This document shows, piece after piece, positions 1-6,463 of a DNA stretch of 13,491 nt. The translations under genes and the position numbers were made by a program. The DNA comes from an uncultured Planctomycetaceae bacterium (GTDB taxonomy: Bacteria > Planctomycetota > Planctomycetia > Pirellulales > Pirellulaceae). Below the pieces are notes generated by a model. That model searched no databases. It was not told where the DNA came from and saw nothing but the letters and a program-made list of their open reading frames with translations. Numbering within the stretch: position 1 is the first letter of the stretch; every line of letters begins with the position of its first letter. The DNA lies in the NCBI GenBank assembly GCA_903927685.1, contig CAIYOB010001377.1:1-13491 (forward strand), read 5' to 3'.

Positions 1-890
1 ACGTATCCCAGCTCCCGCACCACGGTCTGGCCTTCCTCCGACAGGATCCAATCCAGGTAGTCTTTCAAAGGGCCCGTTGGCTCCCCGGCGGTGTAGATCA
101 GCAACGGTCGCGTGATCGGATAGGAACCGTTAGCCGCGTTGGCCGAGGTCGGCGCCACCCCGGCCTGGCCCTTCTGCTTCGCCACCGGCAGCATCTTGAC
201 GTCGGGCGTCTGGTATCCCATCCCGCTGTAGCCGATCGCACTGGGCGTCCCCGACACCAACGCGACGACCGCCTTGGACCCGCTCTGGTCAACGGAGCCC
301 AGCTTGTAATCCCGCTTCTTTCCCAGCACGGCCTCACGGAAATAAGAATACGTCCCGCAGCCGGCCTGGCGGCTGACGCGAACGATCTTGTCGCGGCGAC
401 CCCAGCGGTGGGCACGGTCGACCTGCGACCAACGGGTAAGGCTCCCGTCCCAGCCGTAGATTTCCGCCAGCTGGTCGAGCGAAATGGACTGGATCGGATT
501 CGACTTGTGGACATAGATCGCCAGCGCGTCATAGCCCACCACGGTCTCGACGGGTTTGGCCCCGTGGGCCGCTTCGACTTTCTGGCTCTCGTCGGCTTTG
601 ATCGTGCGACTGCTGTTGGCAATATCGCAATTGCCGTCGATCAAGCTGGCGATGCCGACGCCGGAACCGCCGCCCAGAACCTGGATGCTGACATCCGGGT
701 GCCTCAAGTTGTATGTCTCCGCCCAGGCTTGGGCGAGATTGACCATCGTATCCGAACCCTCGACCCGAATCACGGTCGCCACACCGCCGGCGGCGCCAGC
801 GGCGGAAGACGAGCGAGCGCAGCCGGCGCCCAGGGCCAGCAGGCAACCGGCGATCAGGGTGGCCAGAGCGGAAGCGGCCCCCCGAGTCAT
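1..890 (-). CDS. pstS: PstS-type phosphate ABC transporter substrate-binding lipoprotein (3' end outside window)
   Basis: This is the extracytoplasmic phosphate-binding subunit of a Pst-type high-affinity phosphate ABC transporter. Reading leftward from the ATG at 890-888, the protein opens with a lipoprotein signal peptide (MTRGAAS, a hydrophobic stretch, then LGAGC with the lipidated Cys at residue 24). Next comes the PBP-like core: VIRVEGSDTM near residues 40-49, a GGGSGVGIASLIDG segment, CDIANSSRTIK, SRQAGCGTYSYF and SAIGYSGMGY. These match the ligand-loop pattern of PstS/SphX proteins. About 296 codons lie in the window and the last residues (ELGY) resemble the end of the family, so little is missing. 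A GTG at 947-945 is an alternative in-frame start; an in-frame TAG lies just beyond it. I prefer the ATG because it gives a short basic n-region, although neither start has a strong Shine-Dalgarno site. The gene is divergent from the polyphosphate operon across a region with Pho-box-like repeats. Confidence 0.93.
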   Translation of the reverse strand, partial: MTRGAASALATLIAGCLLALGAGCARSSSAAGAAGGVATVIRVEGSDTMVNLAQAWAETYNLRHPDVSIQVLGGGSGVGIASLIDGNCDIANSSRTIKADESQKVEAAHGAKPVETVVGYDALAIYVHKSNPIQSISLDQLAEIYGWDGSLTRWSQVDRAHRWGRRDKIVRVSRQAGCGTYSYFREAVLGKKRDYKLGSVDQSGSKAVVALVSGTPSAIGYSGMGYQTPDVKMLPVAKQKGQAGVAPTSANAANGSYPITRPLLIYTAGEPTGPLKDYLDWILSEEGQTVVRELGY

Positions 891-999
891 CGCCGACGCC
901 GCCCGTTCGACCTGTGGCGGATCGTTCCCGATCGGTCTGTTGGTCACGCTGCGTTCTCGCTGCTAATGGGATTCGGATTCTCAGCCACGTTCGTTGGTT

Positions 1000-1029
1000 T
1001 TATTAAGAAACCGGTTGCGTGTCATTAAG
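1000..1029 (-). promoter_or_regulatory. Second pair of CTTAA sites, candidate weaker Pho-box half-sites
   Basis: On the minus strand CTTAATGA (1029-1022) and CTTAATAA (1007-1000) lie 22 bp apart, exactly two 11-bp periods. They are also in register with the perfect tandem repeat at 1066-1084, since the site ends 1007, 1029, 1073 and 1084 differ by 22, 44 and 11. They are closer to pstS than the perfect pair, so they could be the promoter-proximal sites. An AACCGGTT palindrome sits between them. Confidence 0.4.
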
Positions 1030-1065
1030 GCAGCGAGCTTTTTTGGGCAATTCGCGGCGGTTTGA

Positions 1066-1084
1066 TTGTTAAGTTTTTGTTAAG
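1066..1084 (-). promoter_or_regulatory. Tandem CTTAACAA repeat, candidate PhoB/PhoP box
   Basis: The minus strand reads CTTAACAAAAACTTAACAA: two exact 8-bp CTTAACAA copies separated by 3 bp, giving an 11-bp period. Direct repeats spaced 11 bp are the hallmark of Pho boxes. The sequence resembles the Bacillus PhoP box (TTAACA-like units with 5-bp gaps) and the cyanobacterial box (8-bp CTTAAC-type repeats with 3-bp gaps). Its position between pstS and the polyphosphate operon supports this. Assignment to a particular regulator is inference. Confidence 0.65.
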
Positions 1085-1270
1085 GCACCGCATGGCGGTA
1101 CGAGCCGAAACGCGGTCACAGCCCTTTCGCCTCCGCCGCGGGCAGTTCCGACCTTGGGATCGGCCTCTCCGCCCGCAAAATCCCGCACCGACTCTGGTGG
1201 ACCGCCTGTCCGGGCAGTATCTTAGAGGTACTTGACCAAACGGTCTGAAAGGGCCATTGGCGCAAGGTGG

Positions 1271-1276
1271 AAGGGA
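1271..1276 (+). promoter_or_regulatory. Ribosome-binding site that fixes the ppx start
   Basis: AAGGGA lies 6 nt before the ATG at 1283 and is followed by a second purine run (AAAGG). An in-frame TTG at 1232 would add 17 basic residues with no comparable site upstream, so the ATG is preferred. Confidence 0.6.
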
Positions 1277-1282
1277 AAGGTC

Positions 1283-2890
1283 ATGATCTTGAGTGGACAA
1301 CCGCCGGCGATTCCTGCGACCGGTTCCAAGCCGCGCCCGCCGAAGCTGGTGGCGGTGATCGACATCGGAGCGACTTCGATCCGGATGGCCATCGCCGAGA
1401 TCAGCGAAGGCGGTCAGTTCCGTACCTTGGAGTCGCTCGCCCAGGCCGTGAGCTTGGGCAAAGACACGTTCAGTACGGGCTCGATCGATCCGGCGACCAC
1501 GGAAGAGTGCGTCCGGGTCTTGAAAAGCTATCGTCAGAAGCTGATCGAGTACGGGATCACCCGCTCCGACGAAATCCACGTCGTGGCGACCAGCGCCGTG
1601 CGCGAGGCGCTCAATCGGCTGGTGTTTCTCAAGCGGATCTACATCGCGACCGGGTTCAACGTCGAGCCCTTTGATGAAGCGGCGGTGAACCGCGTTACCT
1701 ATTTGGGAGTGCTGCCCCTGTTGGCTTCGGAGCCGCGCTTGGCCGAAGGAAAGACGTTGATCGTCGAGGTGGGCGGCGGCAGCACCGAGGTGTTGCTGAT
1801 CGATCAGGGCGATGTGGCTTTCGCGCACACGTTCCGGCTGGGCTCGCTGCGGCTCCGCAAGACCCTGGAGGCCTTTCACGCTCCGGTCGGTAAAGTGCGG
1901 ACGATCATGGAGAGTCAGATCACGCGGATTGTGGACCAGGTCCGCAAGCATGTCCCGGCCGACCATTCGCTGATCATGATCGCCCTGGGCGGTGATATCC
2001 GCTTTGCGACTTCCGAGTTGTTGCCGTCGTGGGATGGTCATTCGCTGGCCACGGTGGCGGTGGACGAACTGCGGAAGCTGACGGAGCACACGGTCGCTCG
2101 TTCCGTCGATGAACTGCTCCATAACTTCCCGCTGGCGCTCCCGGACGCGGAAGGTCTGGGTCCGGCGCTGCTGACCTACGTCCGGTTGGCGCGGGCGCTA
2201 AAAGTCGACGAGATCCTGGTCTCGCCCCTGAACCTGCGCGATGGCCTGATCCGCGAGATGGCGTCGCGGGAGGAGTGGACGGAGAATTTCACGCACCAGA
2301 TCATCCGCTCGGCCCTCGATTTCGGCCGCCGCTTCGGCATCGACGAGCCGCATGGCCGCCATGTGGCCGAGTTGAGCCGGATGTTGTTCCGCGCCCTGCA
2401 GGCGGAGCACCAATTGGGCTACCGCTATGAGGTGATCCTATACGTGGCGGCTCTGCTGCATGACATCGGGTATGCGGTCAGCGCCCGCAGCCACCATAAG
2501 CACAGTATGTACCTGATCGGCAACGGCGATCTGTTCGGGCTAAGCCAGAAGGATGTGCTGCTGGCGGCGCTGACAGCCCGTTATCACCGCCGCTCGTCGC
2601 CCAAACCGATCCACGAGGGCTACGCCACCCTGGACTGGGAGGGGCGGACCATCGTTGCCAAGATGGCCGCCATGCTGCGGTTGGCCGATGCCCTGGACCG
2701 CACGAACACCCAGCGGGTCCGGAACATCCAATGCGAGCGCGAGGACAACCGCTGGGTGATTTCGGTCCCGGGGGCGGATGATCTGTCGGTCGAACAACTC
2801 GCCGTCCAGCAAAAGTCGGCCCTGTTCAAAGAAGTCTTCGGCGTGCCGGTGCTGGTGCGCAACGCCCCGGACGTGCTGACGACGAAGTGA
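1283..2890 (+). CDS. ppx: Ppx/GppA-family exopolyphosphatase-like protein with C-terminal HD domain
   Basis: The family hydrolyses inorganic polyphosphate from chain ends, or pppGpp, in the cytoplasm. The 535-residue protein has the two-lobed ASKHA-type phosphatase fold: phosphate loop 1 as DIGATSIRMAI (D27 onward), the VVATSAVREALN segment, YLGV near residues 139-142, and phosphate loop 2 as VEVGGGSTEV (E162 onward). A C-terminal HD domain follows, with LLHDIG (H393, D394) and HHKHSMYLI (from H404). Length is normal for the long Ppx form. Two positions are odd. The Glu-Glu that normally precedes A-R-L-x-Y-L-G-V appears as Ala134-Val135, and the Asp of the D-I-G-G-G-S-T-E loop is Glu162. These replace residues considered catalytic in E. 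coli and Aquifex Ppx, so activity in this site is uncertain, whereas the HD motif is intact. The gene is first in an operon, with ppk1 12 nt downstream. Family assignment is firm; the precise substrate is not. Confidence 0.92.
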   Translation: MILSGQPPAIPATGSKPRPPKLVAVIDIGATSIRMAIAEISEGGQFRTLESLAQAVSLGKDTFSTGSIDPATTEECVRVLKSYRQKLIEYGITRSDEIHVVATSAVREALNRLVFLKRIYIATGFNVEPFDEAAVNRVTYLGVLPLLASEPRLAEGKTLIVEVGGGSTEVLLIDQGDVAFAHTFRLGSLRLRKTLEAFHAPVGKVRTIMESQITRIVDQVRKHVPADHSLIMIALGGDIRFATSELLPSWDGHSLATVAVDELRKLTEHTVARSVDELLHNFPLALPDAEGLGPALLTYVRLARALKVDEILVSPLNLRDGLIREMASREEWTENFTHQIIRSALDFGRRFGIDEPHGRHVAELSRMLFRALQAEHQLGYRYEVILYVAALLHDIGYAVSARSHHKHSMYLIGNGDLFGLSQKDVLLAALTARYHRRSSPKPIHEGYATLDWEGRTIVAKMAAMLRLADALDRTNTQRVRNIQCEREDNRWVISVPGADDLSVEQLAVQQKSALFKEVFGVPVLVRNAPDVLTTK

Positions 2891-2902
2891 GTGACCTGAG
2901 CT

Positions 2903-5023
2903 ATGCCTGAATCTGCCTCCGCATCCAAATTCCTGAACCGCGAACTGAGCTGGCTCGAATTCAACCAGCGCGTCCTGGACGAGGCGACAGACGAGGGCCT
3001 GCCGCTGTTGGAACGGCTCAAATTCCTGGCGATCACCAGCTCGAACATGGACGAGTTCTTCATGGTCCGCGTGGGCGGCCTGCGGATGCTGCGCGGCCGG
3101 CGGTCCACCAAACGCGATCCCGCCGGTATGACGCCCACTCAGCAATTGAAGGCTGTCAGCCAGCGGGCGCGGCAGATGGTCGCCGATCAATACCGCTGTC
3201 TGCTGGATCAACTGGAACCGGGACTGGCCCAGGCCGGCATCGAACGCGTCGCTCCCGAAAACCTGACAGAACACCAGCTCGCCGTTGTCCAGAAGATCTT
3301 CGATAGCGAGGTCTTCCCGGTCTATACGCCGATGGCCGTGCATGCGGACGACGAGTTCCCGCTGCTGATCAACAAATCGTTGACCATGTGCGTCCGGTTG
3401 GCGCCGGCCGAGGGCGAGGAAACGCCCCGGTTTGCCCTCCTGCCTTTTGGCGCCTCACCGCTCCGGATTTTTCGGCTGCCCGCCGACGAGGGTTATCGCT
3501 ACATCCTGCTCGAAGACGTCGTCAGGCTGTTCATCCGACAGTTCTTCCCCGGCGAAACGGTGCTGGACGCGGTCCCGTTCCGCCTGACCCGCAACGCCGA
3601 CATGAGCGTCCGCGAGGACAAAGCGGCGGACCTGCTGCTCGAAATGGAGGAGGTTCTGGACGCCCGCAAGGAAAGCGATTGCGTCCGCCTCGAGGTCGCC
3701 GAGTCGTGCAGCAAGCCGACCCTGGATTTCCTCACCTCGGCCTTGGGAGTGGACAAGGACTTCGTCTTTCCGGCCCGCGGACCGCTGGATTTGTCGGCGT
3801 GGATGTCGCTGAGTGCCATCGCAAACTTCGACGAACTGAAGTACGCGTCCTGGCTGCCGCGCAAGTCGCCTGACGTCGATCCGACGGAGAGCATGTTCGA
3901 CCTGATCCAACGCAAGGACATCCTGCTGTCGATGCCGTACGAGAGTTTCGAGCCCGTGGTCCGGTTGATCGAACAGGCCGCCGAGGATCCCAGCGTCCTG
4001 GCGATCAAGATCATCCTGTACCGGACCAGCCGGAACAGTCCGATCGTGGCCGCGCTGCAGCGAGCCTCGGAGTCGGGCAAGCACGTGACGGCTCTGGTCG
4101 AATTGAAAGCCCGCTTCGATGAAGCCCGCAATATCGGCTGGGCCAAGAGCCTGGAACAGGCGGGAGTCCAGGTGATCTACGGAGTCAAGGGGCTGAAGAC
4201 GCATGCCAAGGTTTGCATTATCATTCGTCGCGAGACCCACGGCATCCAGCGGTACGTGCATTTTGCCACCGGCAACTACAACGAGGTCACCGCCAAGCTG
4301 TACTGCGACGTCGGCCTGCTGACCTGCGACGACGAACTGGCTGCCGACGCCACCAGCTTTTTCAACGCCATCACCGGTTATTCCGTGCCCCAGCAGTACC
4401 GCAAGATCGCGGCGGCCCCGTACAGCCTGCGGGACAAACTGCTGGAACTGATCGATGGGGAAATCGATCGCCGCAAACGGGGCCAGCGGGCGCACATCAT
4501 GGCCCAAGTCAATTCGCTGTCGGATCCCAAGCTGATTCAGGCCCTCTATCGCGCCTCCAAGGCCGGGGTCCGCGTCGATTTGAACGTCCGCGGCATCTGC
4601 TGCCTCCGGCCGGGAGTGCCGGAGTTGAGCGAGCACATCCGGGTCGTCAGCATCCTGGACCGCTACCTGGAGCACAGCCGAATCATCTATTTCTACCACG
4701 GCGGCGCCGAATTGGTTTTCATTTCGAGTGCCGACTGGATGCTGCGGAACCTCGACAAACGAGTCGAACTGCTGGTGCCGATCGAGGATCTGGCCAGCCG
4801 CCAGCGGCTGATCGCCGTGTTGAAGTCCTATGCACGCGACAATGTGAAGGGCCGCAAACTGCTGGCCGACGGGACGTACCAGCGGCGGCGGGCCGGCAAG
4901 GAGGGCAGCAAGCATCGCCATCAGGAGCACCTATACCGTTTGGCGCGGGAAGCCGAAAAGGCGCTCGATCAATCCCACCGGACCTTGCTTCAGCCTCATC
5001 GAGCCGCCGGAAAGGAAGAGTAG
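2903..5023 (+). CDS. ppk1: Polyphosphate kinase 1 (PPK1)
   Basis: PPK1 reversibly transfers the gamma phosphate of ATP to a growing polyphosphate chain through a phosphohistidine intermediate. The 706-residue protein has the usual length and the four-domain order. The N-terminal domain opens with FLNRELSWLEFNQRVL and SSNMDEFFMVRVGGL. A middle 'head' domain follows, then two phospholipase-D-like C-terminal domains. The autophosphorylated His is H434 in KTHAKV, and the second conserved His is H591 in LEHSRIIYFYHGG. The segments HFATGNYNE and SSADWMLRNLDKRVELL are also typical. The ATG is 12 nt after the ppx stop, with only a weak purine-rich upstream site (CCTGAG), suggesting coupled translation. 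The C-terminal tail (residues ~650-706) is basic. A CHAD-domain gene follows after 5 nt, so synthesis, breakdown and binding of polyphosphate are probably co-transcribed. Confidence 0.97.
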   Translation: MPESASASKFLNRELSWLEFNQRVLDEATDEGLPLLERLKFLAITSSNMDEFFMVRVGGLRMLRGRRSTKRDPAGMTPTQQLKAVSQRARQMVADQYRCLLDQLEPGLAQAGIERVAPENLTEHQLAVVQKIFDSEVFPVYTPMAVHADDEFPLLINKSLTMCVRLAPAEGEETPRFALLPFGASPLRIFRLPADEGYRYILLEDVVRLFIRQFFPGETVLDAVPFRLTRNADMSVREDKAADLLLEMEEVLDARKESDCVRLEVAESCSKPTLDFLTSALGVDKDFVFPARGPLDLSAWMSLSAIANFDELKYASWLPRKSPDVDPTESMFDLIQRKDILLSMPYESFEPVVRLIEQAAEDPSVLAIKIILYRTSRNSPIVAALQRASESGKHVTALVELKARFDEARNIGWAKSLEQAGVQVIYGVKGLKTHAKVCIIIRRETHGIQRYVHFATGNYNEVTAKLYCDVGLLTCDDELAADATSFFNAITGYSVPQQYRKIAAAPYSLRDKLLELIDGEIDRRKRGQRAHIMAQVNSLSDPKLIQALYRASKAGVRVDLNVRGICCLRPGVPELSEHIRVVSILDRYLEHSRIIYFYHGGAELVFISSADWMLRNLDKRVELLVPIEDLASRQRLIAVLKSYARDNVKGRKLLADGTYQRRRAGKEGSKHRHQEHLYRLAREAEKALDQSHRTLLQPHRAAGKEE

Positions 5024-5028
5024 TCTGT

Positions 5029-5961
5029 ATGGCCAAGTTCAACAAATGGATGGAAGCCAGCCCCGACGAACTGCTCGAAGACGTCGCGGTCCGCAGCCTG
5101 GATTCCCGCCTGCAGCCGGTGATGCATTTCGTGCCGTTGGCGGCCAGGCATCCGGAGAAGGACATCGAGTACGTGCATCAAATGCGCGTTTGGGCGCGGC
5201 GCGCTTCGGCCGCCGTGTCCCTGTATCAGGCCGTATTGCCCAAACGGCGCCGGAAGTGGATCAGTGTCCAGCTGAAATCGATCCGCCGCGCGGCCAACGA
5301 CGCGCGCGATTGCGACGTGTTCGCGCTGCGGCTGGCCGCCGACAAGCAGCAGCCTGGCGTGGTTCACCTCCTGGAACTGGTCCGCAAGCATCGCCGCGAA
5401 GCGCAGCAGCCCGTGGTCCAAGTCTGGAAGGAGCTGTTTGAACTGGGCCGGTTCCCGCGGCGGGCCGCCAAGTTGTTGCGGAAAGTCCGCTGGCGAGAGC
5501 AAGTGCCCCCCGCCGAACCGATCCGCTTTGGGCCCTGGGCCCGGAGCCAGATCCAGCCGGCCCTGGACCAGTTCTTCGCGGCCGCCGCGGGAGACATGGC
5601 TCAGGTCGAAGCCTTGCATCGGTTTCGTATTGCGGGCAAGAAAGTCCGTTATGCGATTGAGTTGCTCGCGCCAGCCTTTGGGGAAGGACTGCGAACGCAA
5701 GCGTACCCTTGCATCCAGGAAATGCAGGAAAAACTCGGCAAGATCAACGACGTGGCAACCGCTCAGGCTCGGATCAGCCGCTGGTTGGAACTTGCGACCG
5801 GCGCGGATGAAAAAGCCTATCTACAGGGGATGCTGGTCCAGGAACAGCACTGCCTGGAAGACCTGCGCAGCGACTTCCTCTTCTGGTGGAACGGCGGTCG
5901 ACAAGCCGAGTTGCAGCAGCTGCTGAAGTCGCTCGTTCCGCCCCTCAGCGGCGCGGCGTAG
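5029..5961 (+). CDS. CHAD-domain protein, putative polyphosphate-binding partner
   Basis: CHAD domains are all-helical proteins rich in conserved His, Arg and Lys that bind polyphosphate; several localise to polyphosphate granules. The 310-residue protein shows the signature in both halves: VHQMRVWARRASAAVSLY (V49, H50 onward) and RDCDVF in the first, and LHRFRIAGKKVRYAIELL (H197 onward) with LGKINDVATA in the second. Basic stretches such as PKRRRKW and RFPRRAAKLLRKVRWR add positive charge. There is no signal peptide or membrane segment, so it should be cytoplasmic. The ATG at 5029 is chosen because AAGGAAGAG (5012-5020, inside the end of ppk1) lies 8 nt upstream; the open frame extends further left only as an out-of-frame reading of ppk1. 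The 5-nt gap to ppk1 indicates an operon. No CYTH domain is fused to it, so a catalytic role is not expected; a granule-binding or regulatory role is inference. Confidence 0.9.
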   Translation: MAKFNKWMEASPDELLEDVAVRSLDSRLQPVMHFVPLAARHPEKDIEYVHQMRVWARRASAAVSLYQAVLPKRRRKWISVQLKSIRRAANDARDCDVFALRLAADKQQPGVVHLLELVRKHRREAQQPVVQVWKELFELGRFPRRAAKLLRKVRWREQVPPAEPIRFGPWARSQIQPALDQFFAAAAGDMAQVEALHRFRIAGKKVRYAIELLAPAFGEGLRTQAYPCIQEMQEKLGKINDVATAQARISRWLELATGADEKAYLQGMLVQEQHCLEDLRSDFLFWWNGGRQAELQQLLKSLVPPLSGAA

Positions 5962-6063
5962 GTGTCCAGCGACATTCTTGAAGTGCCTGACCGCTGATAA
6001 GTTCAACGCCGCCGACTGGAATCGTGCCTCTATCCCATTTTTCAAGAGCACGGAGCTTCGAGC

Positions 6064-6339
6064 ATGATCAAACGGTATAACAACCTCAGCCTTGCCTTGG
6101 GGGTGCCCGGGATCATCCTTCAAATTGTTGGGAACGTCGTTGCCCAGGCCAACGCTGGAACAGGCATCGGGCTCTTGGGCCTGCCGATTTCACTGGTCGG
6201 CACGGCCCTGCTCGTGGCGGGCCTTGCGTACTACGCCATCGCCAAGGGACGTAGCGGCTGGTGGGGCCTGTGTGGCTTCCTATCGTGTATCGGACTGCTA
6301 ATCCTCGCCCTGCTGGAGGATCGCGCCCCACAGGGATGA
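6064..6339 (+). CDS. Small two-helix membrane protein of unknown function
   Basis: A 91-residue protein with a short basic start (MIKRYNN) followed by hydrophobic stretches at about residues 8-25 and 32-58, then YYAIAKGRSGWWGL and a final hydrophobic run (CGFLSCIGLLILALL) ending EDRAPQG. It probably spans the membrane two or three times. The repeated pattern of a hydrophobic segment, a small basic loop (AKGRS) with Trp-Trp, and a final helix ending in an acidic-Arg-Ala-Pro tail resembles small uncharacterised proteins seen in several environmental phyla. That resemblance is from memory and gives no function. GGAG at 6052-6055 lies 8 nt before the ATG, which supports the start. It stands 102 nt after the CHAD gene and is followed by two hairpins, so it may be a separate unit or the tail of the polyphosphate operon. 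Confidence 0.75.
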   Translation: MIKRYNNLSLALGVPGIILQIVGNVVAQANAGTGIGLLGLPISLVGTALLVAGLAYYAIAKGRSGWWGLCGFLSCIGLLILALLEDRAPQG

Positions 6340-6340
6340 C

Positions 6341-6369
6341 CCGGCCCAGCCGGAGCGGAAGTTTTCCGC
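6341..6369 (+). terminator. Two adjacent hairpins after the small membrane protein gene
   Basis: Immediately after the TGA at 6337-6339 there are two perfect inverted repeats: CCGGC-CCA-GCCGG (6341-6353) and GCGGAA-GTT-TTCCGC (6355-6369). No T-run follows, so this is not a classic intrinsic terminator. The placement between a stop codon and a probable promoter fits transcription punctuation or mRNA end protection. Confidence 0.4.
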
Positions 6370-6375
6370 GATTGG

Positions 6376-6403
6376 TTGCGATCTTGGGCCGCCGAGCGAT
6401 AAT
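6376..6403 (+). promoter_or_regulatory. Probable sigma-70-type promoter for the secretin-like gene
   Basis: TTGCGA (6376-6381), a 16-bp spacer and GATAAT (6398-6403) give 4/6 and 5/6 matches to the consensus. Transcription would start near 6410, about 54 nt before the chosen ATG. That also argues against an in-frame TTG at 6410 as the start codon. Confidence 0.45.
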
Positions 6404-6463
6404 ATAGGGTTGAGCGATCAAGCAATCCGCCTACCTCATATCTTCGGACGGCAAAAGGACTCT

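Larger units (their letters stand above)
891..1282. other. Divergent regulatory region between pstS and the ppx-ppk-CHAD operon
   Basis: No gene is supported in these 392 bases. The readable + strand frame over 408-1028 is the shadow of pstS. The region carries four CTTAA-type sites (minus-strand reading) at 1000-1007, 1022-1029, 1066-1073 and 1077-1084, an AACCGGTT palindrome at 1009-1016, and the ppx ribosome-binding site at its right end. I do not see a convincing -35/-10 pair for either gene, which would fit activator-dependent promoters. Confidence 0.7.

Noticed and set aside
408..1028. 206-codon + strand frame before ppx
   Set aside because: It overlaps the pstS coding region on the other strand and has no domain; only the non-coding part near 1000-1084 is of interest, as regulatory DNA.
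1232..1260. TTGACC near 1232 as a -35 for ppx
   Set aside because: The matching -10 position (about 1255-1260, CATTGG) is a poor fit, so a sigma-70 promoter there is not supported.
3455..4930. Open frame of 491 codons opposite ppk1, and a 365-codon frame (1025-2122) opposite ppx
   Set aside because: Both lie antisense to well-conserved enzymes and read as Gln/Asp/Arg-rich sequence without motifs.
4213..5028. Longer CHAD protein starting inside ppk1
   Set aside because: The extra 272 residues are a Pro/Arg-rich out-of-frame reading of ppk1. The ATG at 5029 has its own Shine-Dalgarno site and precedes the conserved domain.
5962..6063. Possible promoter TTGAAG with GATAAG before the small membrane protein gene
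   Set aside because: The elements (5978-5983 and 5996-6001) are only 12 bp apart, too close for a sigma-70 promoter.
6410..6463. TTG start for the secretin-like protein at 6410
   Set aside because: It coincides with the predicted transcription start, has no ribosome-binding site, and would put 18 polar residues before the signal segment.
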